From Leptotrichia wadei (GTDB taxonomy: Bacteria > Fusobacteriota > Fusobacteriia > Fusobacteriales > Leptotrichiaceae): a stretch of 64,000 nt of DNA. The stretch spans positions 682,001-746,000 of the forward strand of contig NZ_AP019841.1 of assembly GCF_007990445.1 (NCBI RefSeq). The letters run 5' to 3'. Below are positions 1 to 8,108 of this stretch, piece by piece. Position 1 is the first letter of the stretch, and each line of letters begins with the position of its first letter. Position numbers and translations under genes: made by a program. The notes beneath the pieces were generated by a model. That model worked only from the letters and a program-made list of their open reading frames with translations, was not told the DNA's origin and searched no databases.

Positions 1-425
1 CTTGTTTGACAAAAGGAAAAGCAAATGACGTGCTAGTTCCTGGCGACCACGGTTCAACTTACGGAGGAAATCCTTTGGTTTGTGCCGTTGCAAATGCTGT
101 TTTACATGAATTAATTGACAACAAATTAATTGAAAAAAATGTTGTGGAAAAAGGTCAGTATTCTGTGGAAAAATTGGAAAAATTAAAGGGAAAATTTGAT
201 TTTATCGAAGAAATTCGTGGAAAAGGACTTCTTTTGGGAATAAAATTTGATGAGAAAAAAGTTTTGGCAAAAGACGTTGTTTTAAAAGCACTAGAAAATG
301 GATTGTTACTAGTTGGAGCTGGAAATAATGTTGTGAGATTTTTTCCACCATTTAACGTAATAAACGATGAAATTAACAAAGCTGTTTCAATTTTGGAAAA
401 AGTTTTTGAAAAAATTTCTTTTTAG
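1..425 (+). CDS. argD: Acetylornithine aminotransferase, C-terminal part (cut by window edge)
   Basis: The reading frame is open from the left edge of the window and ends at the stop at 423-425. What remains is the C-terminal third of a class III PLP-dependent aminotransferase. The stretch GDHGSTYGGNPL matches the conserved GDHG(S/T)T(F/Y)GGNPL segment of acetylornithine and succinylornithine transaminases, which lies just after the PLP-binding lysine; that lysine is outside the window. The tail includes the usual IRGKGLLLGI segment. The enzyme makes N-acetylornithine from the semialdehyde in arginine synthesis. argF lies 730 bases downstream, which supports a biosynthetic role over other ornithine-type aminotransferases. 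Confidence 0.88.
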   Translation, partial: CLTKGKANDVLVPGDHGSTYGGNPLVCAVANAVLHELIDNKLIEKNVVEKGQYSVEKLEKLKGKFDFIEEIRGKGLLLGIKFDEKKVLAKDVVLKALENGLLLVGAGNNVVRFFPPFNVINDEINKAVSILEKVFEKISF

Positions 426-514
426 TAATTGCAAATTATAATTGTAAATTAAAAATTATTAAGGTAAAATTATACTGAAAGAACGAAAAAATTGAGAGTT
501 AAAGGGAGATTTTT

Positions 515-1057
515 ATGAAAACCTTTAGAAAAATTGTGATACTTTTTCTTTTGGTAAGTTTGATGAATTTTGGTGCGTCGAATATTGAAGGAAAAATTGC
601 TCAGATTAGGAAAGATTTTGCAAGTACTAATGCTGTGAAAAATTATGTTATTAAGGAAGTTGAAGATTCAGAGCAAAGTACAGATGGTGGCGTTGTGAAA
701 TATTTTTCGCAAAATGGAATTGTTAAAAAAATTGTGGTTGAACATTTTGGAGAAAGTTGGAATAGTTTGACAGAATATTATTTAAAAAATGGAAAAGTTT
801 ATTTTATTTTTGATAAAGCTGAAAAATATAATGTGCCATATTATGTGGATTCTAAATGGTATAAAGAAAATAAGCTAAAAAATGGAGAAGTTTTTGATAA
901 AAGAAAGTCAAAATTTTTTGAACAACGATATTATTTTGATGAAAATGAAAAATTAATTCGGTATATTGGTGAGAATAAAAAAATTGTTGAGAATGGACAA
1001 AAATTGAAGGAAATTGAGAAAGAAATATTGAAAGAATATTATAGAATAAAAAATTAA
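515..1057 (+). CDS. Small secreted protein of unknown function
   Basis: A 180-residue protein. Residues 1-21 form a typical signal peptide: basic MKTFRK, then a hydrophobic run, then small residues (FGAS). There is no lipobox cysteine, so the product is probably free in the periplasm. The mature part is rich in aromatic and charged residues and contains repeats resembling MORN/toxin_YwqK-like strands (YYLKNGKVYFIFDKAEKYN, then YYFDENEKLIRYIGENKK), which suggests a beta-rich fold. I do not recognise the family. The ribosome site AAAGGGAG lies about 9 bases before the ATG. It sits between argD and argF but has no evident link to arginine synthesis. Confidence 0.7.
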   Translation: MKTFRKIVILFLLVSLMNFGASNIEGKIAQIRKDFASTNAVKNYVIKEVEDSEQSTDGGVVKYFSQNGIVKKIVVEHFGESWNSLTEYYLKNGKVYFIFDKAEKYNVPYYVDSKWYKENKLKNGEVFDKRKSKFFEQRYYFDENEKLIRYIGENKKIVENGQKLKEIEKEILKEYYRIKN

Positions 1058-1094
1058 TATCGAGTTACAAATAAAAATTGGAAAAATTAAATAA

Positions 1095-1119
1095 TAGCAA
1101 GGGACAGAATCTCTTGCTA
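1095..1119 (+). promoter_or_regulatory. Hairpin in the argF leader
   Basis: TAGCAAGGGA (1095-1104) pairs with TCTCTTGCTA (1110-1119), giving a 10-bp stem with one G-U pair and a 5-base loop. No T-run follows on the plus strand, so it is not a standard terminator. It resembles the central hairpin of the dispersed repeat seen at 26271-26371 and may be a decayed copy rather than an arginine operator. Confidence 0.4.
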
Positions 1120-1153
1120 CAATATGATAAAAAATAAAAATTAAGGAGAAATT

Positions 1154-2140
1154 ATGTTAAAAGGAAAATCATTTTTAAAATTATTAGATTTTACGACGGA
1201 GGAATTGCAGTATTTACTAGATTTGGCGAAAAAATTGAAAATAGATAAGAAAAATGGGACTGAGAAGAAAACGATGGTTGGAAAAAATATTGCTTTGATT
1301 TTTGAGAAAACTTCTACTAGAACGAGATGTGCGTTTGAAGTGGGAGCTTATGACCAAGGGGCAAATGTCACTTACATTGGGCCTTCTGCATCACAAATTG
1401 GTGATAAGGAGTCTATGGAAGATACTGCGAAAGTTTTGGGAAGATTTTATGATGGAATCGAATATCGAGGATACGGTCAAGAATTGGTCGAAACTTTGGC
1501 TGAACATTCGGGAGTGCCTGTTTGGAATGGACTTACAACTGAGTTTCATCCGACACAGATTTTAGCGGATTTTTTGACAATTACAGAGAAAAAAGGTAAA
1601 TTGAAAGGAATAAAATTTGCATTTTTAGGCGATGGAAAAAATAATATGGCAAATTCCTTAATGATCGGTGCTGCCAAATTTGGAATGGATTTTAGAATTG
1701 TTTGTCCGAAAGAATATTTTCCTGAAGAAAAATTAGTTGAAGAAGCTAAAAAAATTGCCGAAAAAACTGGTGGAAAAATTTTGTTGACAGAAGATAAAAT
1801 CGAAGGAGTGAAAGATGCCGATGTCGTTTATACTGATGTTTGGGTGTCGATGGGAGAACCAAAAGAAATTTGGAAAGAAAGAATCGATAAATTGCTTCCA
1901 TACCAAGTAAATGCTGATTTAGTAAAGCATTGTGCAAACGATTACTTATTTATGCACTGTTTACCAGCATTTCATGATTTAAATACGAAAGTTGCGAAAA
2001 ATATTGAAAAAGAATATGGTTTGAAAGAAATGGAAGTTACTGACGAAGTTTTCAGAAGTAAAAATTCTGTTGTGTTTGATGAAGCGGAAAATCGTATGCA
2101 TACGATAAAGGCTGTGATGGTGGCGACTTTGGGAGAATAA
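1154..2140 (+). CDS. argF: Ornithine carbamoyltransferase
   Basis: A 328-residue cytoplasmic enzyme that makes citrulline from ornithine and carbamoyl phosphate. The carbamoyl-phosphate motif STRTR is at residues 54-58, the HPTQ motif at about 132-135, and the ornithine-side HCLP loop at 268-271. The length is normal for the family. The ATG is preceded by AAGGAG at 6-base spacing. The sequence alone cannot separate anabolic ArgF from catabolic ArcB. The argD fragment upstream favours the anabolic role; no arcA or arcC is present here. The gene ends shortly before an insertion-sequence relic, and no clear terminator is visible between them. Confidence 0.93.
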   Translation: MLKGKSFLKLLDFTTEELQYLLDLAKKLKIDKKNGTEKKTMVGKNIALIFEKTSTRTRCAFEVGAYDQGANVTYIGPSASQIGDKESMEDTAKVLGRFYDGIEYRGYGQELVETLAEHSGVPVWNGLTTEFHPTQILADFLTITEKKGKLKGIKFAFLGDGKNNMANSLMIGAAKFGMDFRIVCPKEYFPEEKLVEEAKKIAEKTGGKILLTEDKIEGVKDADVVYTDVWVSMGEPKEIWKERIDKLLPYQVNADLVKHCANDYLFMHCLPAFHDLNTKVAKNIEKEYGLKEMEVTDEVFRSKNSVVFDEAENRMHTIKAVMVATLGE

Positions 2141-2239
2141 AGTAAGAGTTCTTTTAATAGACCTTTTTTTTCATTAAAAATAGACAGAGTAAAAAATATA
2201 GGGGCAAATAAATTTAATCAAATTTTTAATTAACAAAAA

Positions 2240-2294
2240 AGAGGAAACCAGTTACAATATAATCCCTCAATCCTATTGAAAGGTGGTTTCCTCT
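2240..2294 (+). promoter_or_regulatory. Inverted repeat masking the IS transposase start
   Basis: AGAGGAAACCA (2240-2250) is the exact reverse complement of TGGTTTCCTCT (2284-2294), which ends one base before the transposase ATG at 2295. In a transcript that reads in from argF, the 11-bp stem would trap the region just before the start codon. Such structures are known to limit transposase translation from outside promoters in several IS families. Confidence 0.6.
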
Positions 2295-3635
2295 ATGATT
2301 AGAATATCAGATTTTTATTCAATTGTAAAGACTTTTTTTAAAAATATTTTTTCCTTCAAACTTTCGTTTGAGCAACAATTTAAACTATTTATCATAAAGG
2401 CTTTTGAAATACTGTTTAGAGTTTATGTTAAAAAAGTTGATGACAACTTTTTTATTCCAATGAAAGAAAGAATAGATTTAAAAGTAAAGGGTTTGTCAAA
2501 AGAACTGTCACTACTGCTTTTGGATATGTAACTTTTGAACGTCGAAAATATGTAGATAAGAAAACAGGCGTTTACTACTACATTGATGAAAAATTGGACT
2601 TAAACGGTACAGACGGCTTTCTGAGGAGCTGATTTTTACCATACTTTTTGAATATCAGCATACTGCAGCTTCATTTGTTGCAAAGACTTATGCTGTTTCA
2701 AAAGCTACCGTGTATAATCTTGTCAATTCTTTTGAAATGCCAAAACTTGATATTGGAAGGTTTGAAAAGGATGATGATTCGCCAGTGTATATGGAAATTG
2801 ATGAAGACCATATGAAATGCAGAAGAAGCAGAAATACATATATGAGGATGGTTGCTATACATCGTGGAATTGAGAAAGTCTGCAAGGACAGGAACAAGCT
2901 CATTGACAAGCATACAGTAATGTTCCCTACATCTGTATCGCTTGAGGAAGTGTCGGAGTATGTGCTTAACTATCTTGAAAAAAGATACAGTATGGATAAG
3001 AAAAAACTGATTGTGAACTCTGATGGCGGAAAATGGATAGACAGCTTCGTAGGAGAGCTTAGAATTTACAAGCCGGTACATATTTATGACAAGTTTCATC
3101 TGGTAAAAGCCATAGGCGAGATTTCCAAAAGGGATAAGGAAATATCAAAAAACCTTTACAAATGGCTTGAGAAAGATAATTTTACAGAACTTGAAAACTT
3201 TTATGAAACTTTTAAGGAAAAGAAAATATAAGCCAGAGAAGAAAAGATCAAATGAAGATGCTGCTTAACCAGTATGAAAAGATAAGAAGAATCTATACAG
3301 AAAAAGATTACATAGGGTCAAGGACAGAACCTCTTGTATCCCATGAATGCTCAAGATTCCTTTCAAGCAGACCAAAAGCCTTTTCAAGAAAAAAGATAAA
3401 GAGAAGAGCAATATACCACACTTTCTTTGCAAACTACGGCAAGGACAGGGACAAGGCTCACAAACTGTATTTTAATGGGACAAGAGTGGGCTCAATGGAA
3501 AAAGTAATAGAAACAAGTTGTTTGCCAGATATTATTAGCGAAGCAGGAAAAGGGACAAATATTCCATATTTAAGAGGAGGAGAAAGTCTGATAAGGGAAG
3601 TTCTGAAGGAAATATCACAAAGCAGAATGATTTAA
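2295..3635 (+). pseudogene. ISLre2-type (UPF0236) transposase, frameshifted
   Basis: The family product is a single protein of roughly 450 residues. Here it is spread over at least four frame segments. The first runs 2295 to about 2505, beginning MIRISDFYSIVKTFFKNIFS. The next is about 2505-2620 (AFGYVTFERRKYVDKKTG). The third is about 2622-3231 (ELIFTILFEYQHTAASFVAKTYAVSK and the acidic MEIDEDHMKCRRS and VNSDGGKWI segments). The last is about 3250-3635 (LLNQYEKIRRIYTEKDYIGS to the end). The breaks lie near 2505, 2621 and 3228-3250. Acidic residues in MEIDEDHM and VNSDGG fit the conserved catalytic region of this family. With three separate shifts the gene should be inactive. Confidence 0.88.
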
Positions 3636-3712
3636 AAAAGACAGCCCAAAATTTTTATTATGTTATTTTGGCTGCCCCTATATTTTTTACTCTGTCCTTA
3701 AAAATAAAAAAT

Positions 3713-3741
3713 TTGAAATAAATAATTATATATGATATACT
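3713..3741 (+). promoter_or_regulatory. Promoter of the DUF4870 gene
   Basis: TTGAAA (3713-3718), a 17-base spacer and TATACT (3736-3741) lie 65 bases before the ATG at 3806. The promoter starts just outside the IS right end. Confidence 0.6.
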
Positions 3742-3805
3742 AAAAAAAATAAATCTGGAAGTAATTTAATAGTAATAAAAATAGAAAATATATTGGGAGG
3801 AGTTT

Positions 3806-4171
3806 ATGGATAATAATAGAATTAGTGAACAGAAGTCAATTGCAGGGCTGAGGGCTAATGCTGCCGCTTTTCTTGTAAATTTGAGTTTTTTTACAATAAT
3901 TGGAGGGCTGATAGTTCCGATTTTTGCTTTGATTTTGGAGGATAAAAATAGTTTTGTGAGATCGTATGCAAAACAGACTTTGGCTATATCAGTTTTGTTA
4001 ATTGTTTCAGGAGTGCTGAATTTTGTTATAATTGTTGGAAATATTCTGTATTTTGTAATTTTTGTCGTATTGGTTATAATGCAAATTGTCGCAGCTGTTT
4101 CATCAATTTTGGAAAAGGAATTTAAAATTCCTTATATTGAAAAATTAATAAATATTTTGTTTTTGCATTAA
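3806..4171 (+). CDS. DUF4870 family small membrane protein
   Basis: A 121-residue protein. After a polar start (MDNNRISEQKSIAGLRANAAAF) there are three hydrophobic segments at about 23-45, 58-80 and 82-100. The pattern with SFVRSYAKQTLAISV between segments 1 and 2 matches the DUF4870 (YcgR/Tic20-like) family, where a (F/V)xxxHAxQxL(N)-type stretch is typical. It should be an inner-membrane protein; its function is unknown. The ATG has a good GGGAGG site 6 bases upstream. It is flanked by its own promoter and a terminator, so it looks like a single-gene unit. Confidence 0.75.
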   Translation: MDNNRISEQKSIAGLRANAAAFLVNLSFFTIIGGLIVPIFALILEDKNSFVRSYAKQTLAISVLLIVSGVLNFVIIVGNILYFVIFVVLVIMQIVAAVSSILEKEFKIPYIEKLINILFLH

Positions 4172-4251
4172 TTATTATTATTTTTTATTATTAATTAAAT
4201 TTAAAGTAAAATTTTTTAGATTTGCATATCAATTATAGAATATAATAAAAG

Positions 4252-4286
4252 TACACCAAAGCATATTATTTAGGTGTATTTTTTTG
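4252..4286 (+). terminator. Rho-independent terminator after the DUF4870 gene
   Basis: TACACC (4252-4257) pairs with GGTGTA (4273-4278), followed by seven T (4279-4285). Confidence 0.75.
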
Positions 4287-4311
4287 TATGTTGAAAAAAG
4301 TTTTACAGCAG

Positions 4312-4340
4312 TTCACAAATTATAGTAAAAATGTTATAAT
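4312..4340 (+). promoter_or_regulatory. Promoter upstream of dnaX
   Basis: TTCACA (4312-4317), a 17-base spacer and TATAAT (4335-4340) with an extended TG at 4332-4333. It lies about 100 bases before the dnaX start and probably drives dnaX-rplI-dnaB. Confidence 0.65.
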
Positions 4341-4438
4341 ATCAAATGTATTCAAACTTATGTTTTGTTATGCTGATTATTAATGATGTCTGGTAATTGG
4401 AATTTTAGTCAATGTATTTATAAAAAAGGGAGAGAATA

Positions 4439-6031
4439 TTGAATATTACGTTATATAGAAAGTATCGGCCGCAGAATTTTGATGAAATTGCGGGGCAGGA
4501 ATTTGTGTTGAGGGCTATTAAAAATTCCCTTAGGGAGAACAAGCTGTCACATGCGTATTTATTTACAGGGCCACGTGGTGTTGGGAAAACTACTATTGCT
4601 AGGCTTATTGCTAAAGGTGTGAATTGCTTGAATAGTGAAGATGTGACGGATAATCCTTGTGGGAAATGTGAGAATTGCCGTGAAATTTCTTCTGGGATTT
4701 CAATGGATATGATTGAAATTGATGCAGCTTCTAATCGTGGGATTGATGAGATTCGTGAATTAAAGGAAAAGATAAATTATCAGCCTGTCAAGGGAAGAAA
4801 AAAAATATATATAATTGATGAAGTTCATATGCTTACAAAGGAGGCATTTAATGCGCTTTTAAAAACACTGGAAGAACCGCCGGCACATGTTATATTTATT
4901 CTTGCAACAACAGAAATTGATAAGATTCCAGATACGGTTATCTCCAGATGTCAGCGGTATGACTTTTTGCCAATTGATAAGAAGGATATAAAAAAACTGC
5001 TTCAAAATGTGGCACAAAAGGAGAACATTAAAATTGATGATGCGAGTCTGGATTTGATTTATCGTAAGTCTGAAGGAAGTGCAAGGGATAGTTTTTCTAT
5101 TTTTGAGCAGGTTGTGTCAAATTTTAATAATGAGGAAATTAATCTTGAAAAAACTCAGAAGGCTCTGGGAGTAGTGCCTGATGTGATTTTGGAGGAATTC
5201 CTGAATTTAATAAAAAAAAGTGACAAGGAAAGACTTGTTGATTTTATTGACAAGATTTGGGAAGATGGGCTTGTAATTGAAACTTTTTTAAAGGATTTTT
5301 CCTATTATTTGAAGGAGCAGTTTAAAAAGCAGACGGATTTATCGGTGGATTTTTTGCTGGATACAATAAGTGCGATTTTTTTTACTTTGAATGAATTTAA
5401 GTATGAAGAGGATAAAAGGCTGCTTGGATATGTGCTTGTTTATGAACTTTATAAAAATCAGAAGAAAAATTCAAATAAAAATAAAATTTTGGAAACTGAT
5501 GATTTTGCTTCAAATAAAGCGGTTGTTGACAAAAATTATATTAAAGATGTTTCGGATCACATTTATGAAAAAGTTATGAGTCAAATTTCAGAAAATTCCA
5601 AAATTATAAATTCAGATGTTACAGAAAAAATAGCTGAAACAGAAGAAGTAAAAAAAGTAGAAAATTTAGAAAAGATAGAAAAAGCTGCAAAAAATTATGA
5701 TATTTCAATTTTTTCTAAAAACTGGAGAAAAATTTTATCTGAAATAAAGAGAGAAAGTGTAATGCTAGGAGCATTATCGGTGAAAAGCAAGCCGGACAGG
5801 GTGGAAGAAGGATTGCTTTTTATAAGGTTTCCAAGTAATCATAAATTTCATAGCGAACAGCTTATGATACCTGAAAAGAAAGTGAAGGTTGAAAAAGTTA
5901 TTAATCAAATCTGTAATTCGGATATTGAAATAAAAACTTTTTTTGAAAGCGATGATGCTAAAAATGGAGAAGATAAGTTTTTGAAGGATGCAGTGAAGTT
6001 TTTTGATGGGGAAATTTTAGAAAAAAAATAA
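4439..6031 (+). CDS. dnaX: DNA polymerase III subunit gamma/tau
   Basis: A 530-residue AAA+ clamp-loader ATPase. The start is TTG at 4439, preceded by GGGAGAG; translation gives NITLYRKYRPQNFDEIAGQ, the standard DnaX N-terminus. Walker A GPRGVGKT is at 44-51. Four zinc cysteines are at C63, C74, C77 and C80, Walker B IIDEVH at 125-130, and an SRC arginine-finger motif follows ISRCQRY. The C-terminal part (after about 370) is low-complexity and charged, as in tau. I see no convincing frameshift signal that would make a separate gamma. It is the first gene of a replication cluster with rplI and dnaB. Confidence 0.95.
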   Translation: MNITLYRKYRPQNFDEIAGQEFVLRAIKNSLRENKLSHAYLFTGPRGVGKTTIARLIAKGVNCLNSEDVTDNPCGKCENCREISSGISMDMIEIDAASNRGIDEIRELKEKINYQPVKGRKKIYIIDEVHMLTKEAFNALLKTLEEPPAHVIFILATTEIDKIPDTVISRCQRYDFLPIDKKDIKKLLQNVAQKENIKIDDASLDLIYRKSEGSARDSFSIFEQVVSNFNNEEINLEKTQKALGVVPDVILEEFLNLIKKSDKERLVDFIDKIWEDGLVIETFLKDFSYYLKEQFKKQTDLSVDFLLDTISAIFFTLNEFKYEEDKRLLGYVLVYELYKNQKKNSNKNKILETDDFASNKAVVDKNYIKDVSDHIYEKVMSQISENSKIINSDVTEKIAETEEVKKVENLEKIEKAAKNYDISIFSKNWRKILSEIKRESVMLGALSVKSKPDRVEEGLLFIRFPSNHKFHSEQLMIPEKKVKVEKVINQICNSDIEIKTFFESDDAKNGEDKFLKDAVKFFDGEILEKK

Positions 6032-6091
6032 ATATATTAAATAAATTTATTGACAATTGGTTTATTAATAAAAAAGAAAGGTATGGTAGAT

Positions 6092-6544
6092 ATGAAAATT
6101 AAAGTAATTTTGAAGGAAAATATAAAAGGTGTAGGGAAAAAAGATGAAATTGTGGAAGTAAAGGATGGATATGCAAATAACTTTTTATTAAATCAAAATA
6201 AAGCGATACTTGCAACGCCTGAAAATATTAATAAATTAAAGGCAAGAAATGAAAAAATCCAAAAACATCATGATAGGGATGTGAAAAATGCTAAAGAATT
6301 GAAGGAAGTCTTGGCGACAAAGGAAATTGTGCTAAAAGTGAAGGCTGGGGAAAATAATAAGGTGTTTGGTTCAATTAACGCAAAGGAAATTGTGCAGGCT
6401 GTAAAGGATCAGTTAAATATTGATATTGATAAGAAGAAAGTTTCTGCAGATTCTAAAGTGAAGGAAATTGGAGTGCATAATGTGGAATTGAAACTTCATT
6501 CGGAAGTAAAGGCTAACTTAAAAGTTAGAGTTGAGGCTAAATAG
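6092..6544 (+). CDS. rplI: 50S ribosomal protein bL9
   Basis: A 150-residue ribosomal protein. The start at 6092 gives MKIKVILKENIKGVGKKDEI, the standard bL9 N-terminus, with AAGAAAGG about 10 bases before it. In-frame ATGs at 6050 and 6083 would add residues that the family lacks. The signature region GYANNFLLNQNKAILATPEN follows, then the long connecting helix (about 42-75) and the C-terminal domain. It lies between dnaX and dnaB; rplI-dnaB adjacency is common in bacteria. Confidence 0.95.
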   Translation: MKIKVILKENIKGVGKKDEIVEVKDGYANNFLLNQNKAILATPENINKLKARNEKIQKHHDRDVKNAKELKEVLATKEIVLKVKAGENNKVFGSINAKEIVQAVKDQLNIDIDKKKVSADSKVKEIGVHNVELKLHSEVKANLKVRVEAK

Positions 6545-6592
6545 CAGAATTTTTGCATAAAATTTAAAACTGGAAAGTGAGAAAATTGAAAA

Positions 6593-7545
6593 ATGGGGTT
6601 ATATGACGAAGATGGGAAAAATAGCGAGCCATATAGCATAGAGGCTGAAGAGGCACTTCTTGGGTCTGTCTTTATAAATCCTAATGTTATGGGAGATGTT
6701 GTTGATATTATAACAGCTGAAGATTTTTACAAAAGTAATTATAAATTGATTTTTTCTGAAATGATTAATGCCTATAATTCTGGAAAAATAATTGATGTGC
6801 TTTTGATAATTGAGGCTTTGAAAAAAAAGGAATTAATGGATGAAGTTGGAGATGAAGAAGTTATTTATGATTTGACTGAAGTTGTGCCAACTGCTGCAAA
6901 TGCTGTTAATTATGCCCAAATTATAAAGGATAAGTCTGTTCAGCGCCAATTAATAGCCATTGGGGAAAAAATTGTAAGAATGGCTACACGTGGGTATGAG
7001 GAAACAGATGCGATGCTTGATAAATCAGAAAGCATGATTTTTAAAATTGCAGAATCTAAGCAGAAAAAAGAAATTGTAAAATTATCTGAATTGGTTCAAT
7101 CTAAAGTAAAACGGCTAGATGATGGTTCGGAAGCTAAAGGAAAAATAACTGGCATTTCTTCAGGATTTAGCAGATATGACAGTATAACAAGCGGGTTTCA
7201 CGGGTCTGACTTAATAATTCTTGCGGCACGTCCTGCAATGGGAAAAACTGCATTTGCATTGAATCTCGCAATAAATGTTGCAAGGCAAGGTAAAGGAGTG
7301 CTTATATACAGTTTAGAAATGGGAAATGAGCAGCTGTTTGACAGGCTTGTGGCAAGTGAGTCGAGAGTTAGGTTAAAGGGAATAAAGGATGGAACTTTGA
7401 CTTCGGAAGAGCTTGTAACTTTGGGAGATGGGCTTGGGCGGCTTTCTGAGATGCCAATTTATATTTCAGATTCTGCAAGTGTAACAATGCTGGAAATAAA
7501 GGCTAATGCAAGACGGTTAAAGGCTGAAGGGAAGCTGGATTTTAT
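6593..7545 (+). CDS. dnaB: Replicative DNA helicase DnaB, exon 1
   Basis: This encodes residues 1-317 plus two bases of codon 318. It contains the N-terminal DnaB domain (SIEAEEALLGSVFINP at about 15-30), the linker, and the RecA-like helicase core with Walker A ARPAMGKT at 212-219. Coding stops at Walker B: without splicing the frame reads Ile-Lys and ends at TAG 7550-7552, giving a 319-residue protein that lacks Walker B and the rest of the core. Joining to 9436-9919 restores a 478-residue DnaB, normal for the family. DnaB is the hexameric helicase at the replication fork and should be essential. The start ATG at 6593 follows a weak GGAAAGTGAG site. Confidence 0.93.
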
Positions 7546-7608
7546 TAAATAGTGCAAGAACACTCGCAACTTTAGTCGTGAGGTGAATTGCACGAAAATT
7601 TTAGTAAG
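7541..7608 (+). other. Intron P1 helix and 5' splice site
   Basis: Exon bases UUUAU (7541-7545) pair with GUAAG (7604-7608), with the conserved-type U-G wobble U7545-G7604 at the splice site. The intron side continues the helix: UAAA (7546-7549) with UUUA (7600-7603), then GTGCAA (7552-7557) with TTGCAC (7588-7593). A left-end hairpin containing AGTCGTGAG caps it. The pairing fixes the likely 5' splice site after 7545. Confidence 0.65.
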
Positions 7609-8018
7609 CATATAGGGAAACTTGTATGTAGACACGGAGCAAAACCGTGCAACAAAGAAACTGAATTGCTAGGAACTCTTAAAGCTAGTATAACCACAAC
7701 ATAATGCTTAAGTGAGAATATGGTATAAGTGTGATGGTGGCGAAAGCAGAAAAAATATACTAGATGGTGCAAGGTTAAATCCTAAACATTATGATAATAG
7801 ACAATCAGCAGCTAAGCCTGAAAAGGAAAGTTCAACGACTATCCCTCGTGAGGGGAGTACAATACAAGCGATTGGTATTGGAAGTGGTTTCGCCTAAGTC
7901 CTTGAAATAGGATATGGATAAGATATAGTCTGTGCTTGTTAGAGATAACAAGAAGTTCATAAGAGAACTGCATAAATGGTAGCGTATTTATGTGAACGAC
8001 GCTTCCCACTGTTGTGGG
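7546..8018 (+). ncRNA. Group I intron ribozyme core
   Basis: Core elements are readable in order. There is a P/J segment with GGTTAAATCCTAAAC (about 7773-7787) and a Q-like element AATCAGCAGCTAAGCCT (7803-7819). The R element GTTCAACGACTA is at 7830-7841, a P7.1-like hairpin CCCTC/GAGGG at 7843-7854, and the S element AAGATATAGTC at 7920-7930. GACTA in R pairs with TAGTC in S to make P7. A P9-like stem CTTGTTA/TAACAAG (7935-7952) is closed by a GAGA (GNRA) tetraloop. The P7.1 insertion suggests subgroup IA. I did not fold P3-P8 fully by hand. Confidence 0.85.
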
Positions 8019-8071
8019 GTTTTAAAAACTTTAAAAATATTTAAAAATAAACAGATAAAATGTAGAATACA

Positions 8072-8080
8072 TGGTATAAT
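8072..8080 (+). promoter_or_regulatory. Promoter of tnpB inside the IStron
   Basis: An extended -10, TGGTATAAT (8072-8080), lies 28 bases before the tnpB ATG. The -35 region is weak. It would allow tnpB expression separate from dnaB transcription. Confidence 0.5.
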
Positions 8081-8108
8081 ATCTCTGATGAAAAGGAGGT
8101 GATTATAT

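Larger units (their letters stand above)
2183..3697 (+). mobile_element. ISLre2-family insertion sequence, decayed
   Basis: The ends form a perfect 24-bp inverted repeat: 2183-2206 (GACAGAGTAAAAAATATAGG then GGCA) and its exact reverse complement at 3673-3696. The nonamer TTAAAAATA lies directly left of the element (2174-2182) and again at 3698-3706, one base beyond the right repeat, which looks like a 9-bp target duplication. The transposase inside is broken by frameshifts. The ends could still be used by a transposase acting in trans. Confidence 0.9.

Noticed and set aside
1058-1153. Arginine-responsive operator or riboswitch before argF
   Set aside because: The leader is under 100 bases and holds only a hairpin that resembles the dispersed repeat; no ARG-box-like pair was seen.
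5640-6031. Programmed frameshift in dnaX producing gamma
   Set aside because: A-runs are frequent in this AT-rich gene, but I see no slippery site with a convincing downstream hairpin and close alternative stop.
6593-7552. dnaB as a simple truncated pseudogene
   Set aside because: The second half resumes in the exact frame after removal of a group I intron, with all helicase motifs intact, so an interrupted but functional gene is the better reading.
7712-7897. A 61-residue frame inside the intron core
   Set aside because: It runs across the Q and R elements of the ribozyme; base constraints come from RNA structure. There is no ribosome site and no family resemblance.
8004-8023. CCCAC/GTGGG hairpin followed by TTTT as a terminator
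   Set aside because: The T-run is short and part of the left arm of the long-range helix. A terminator here would also prevent dnaB splicing.
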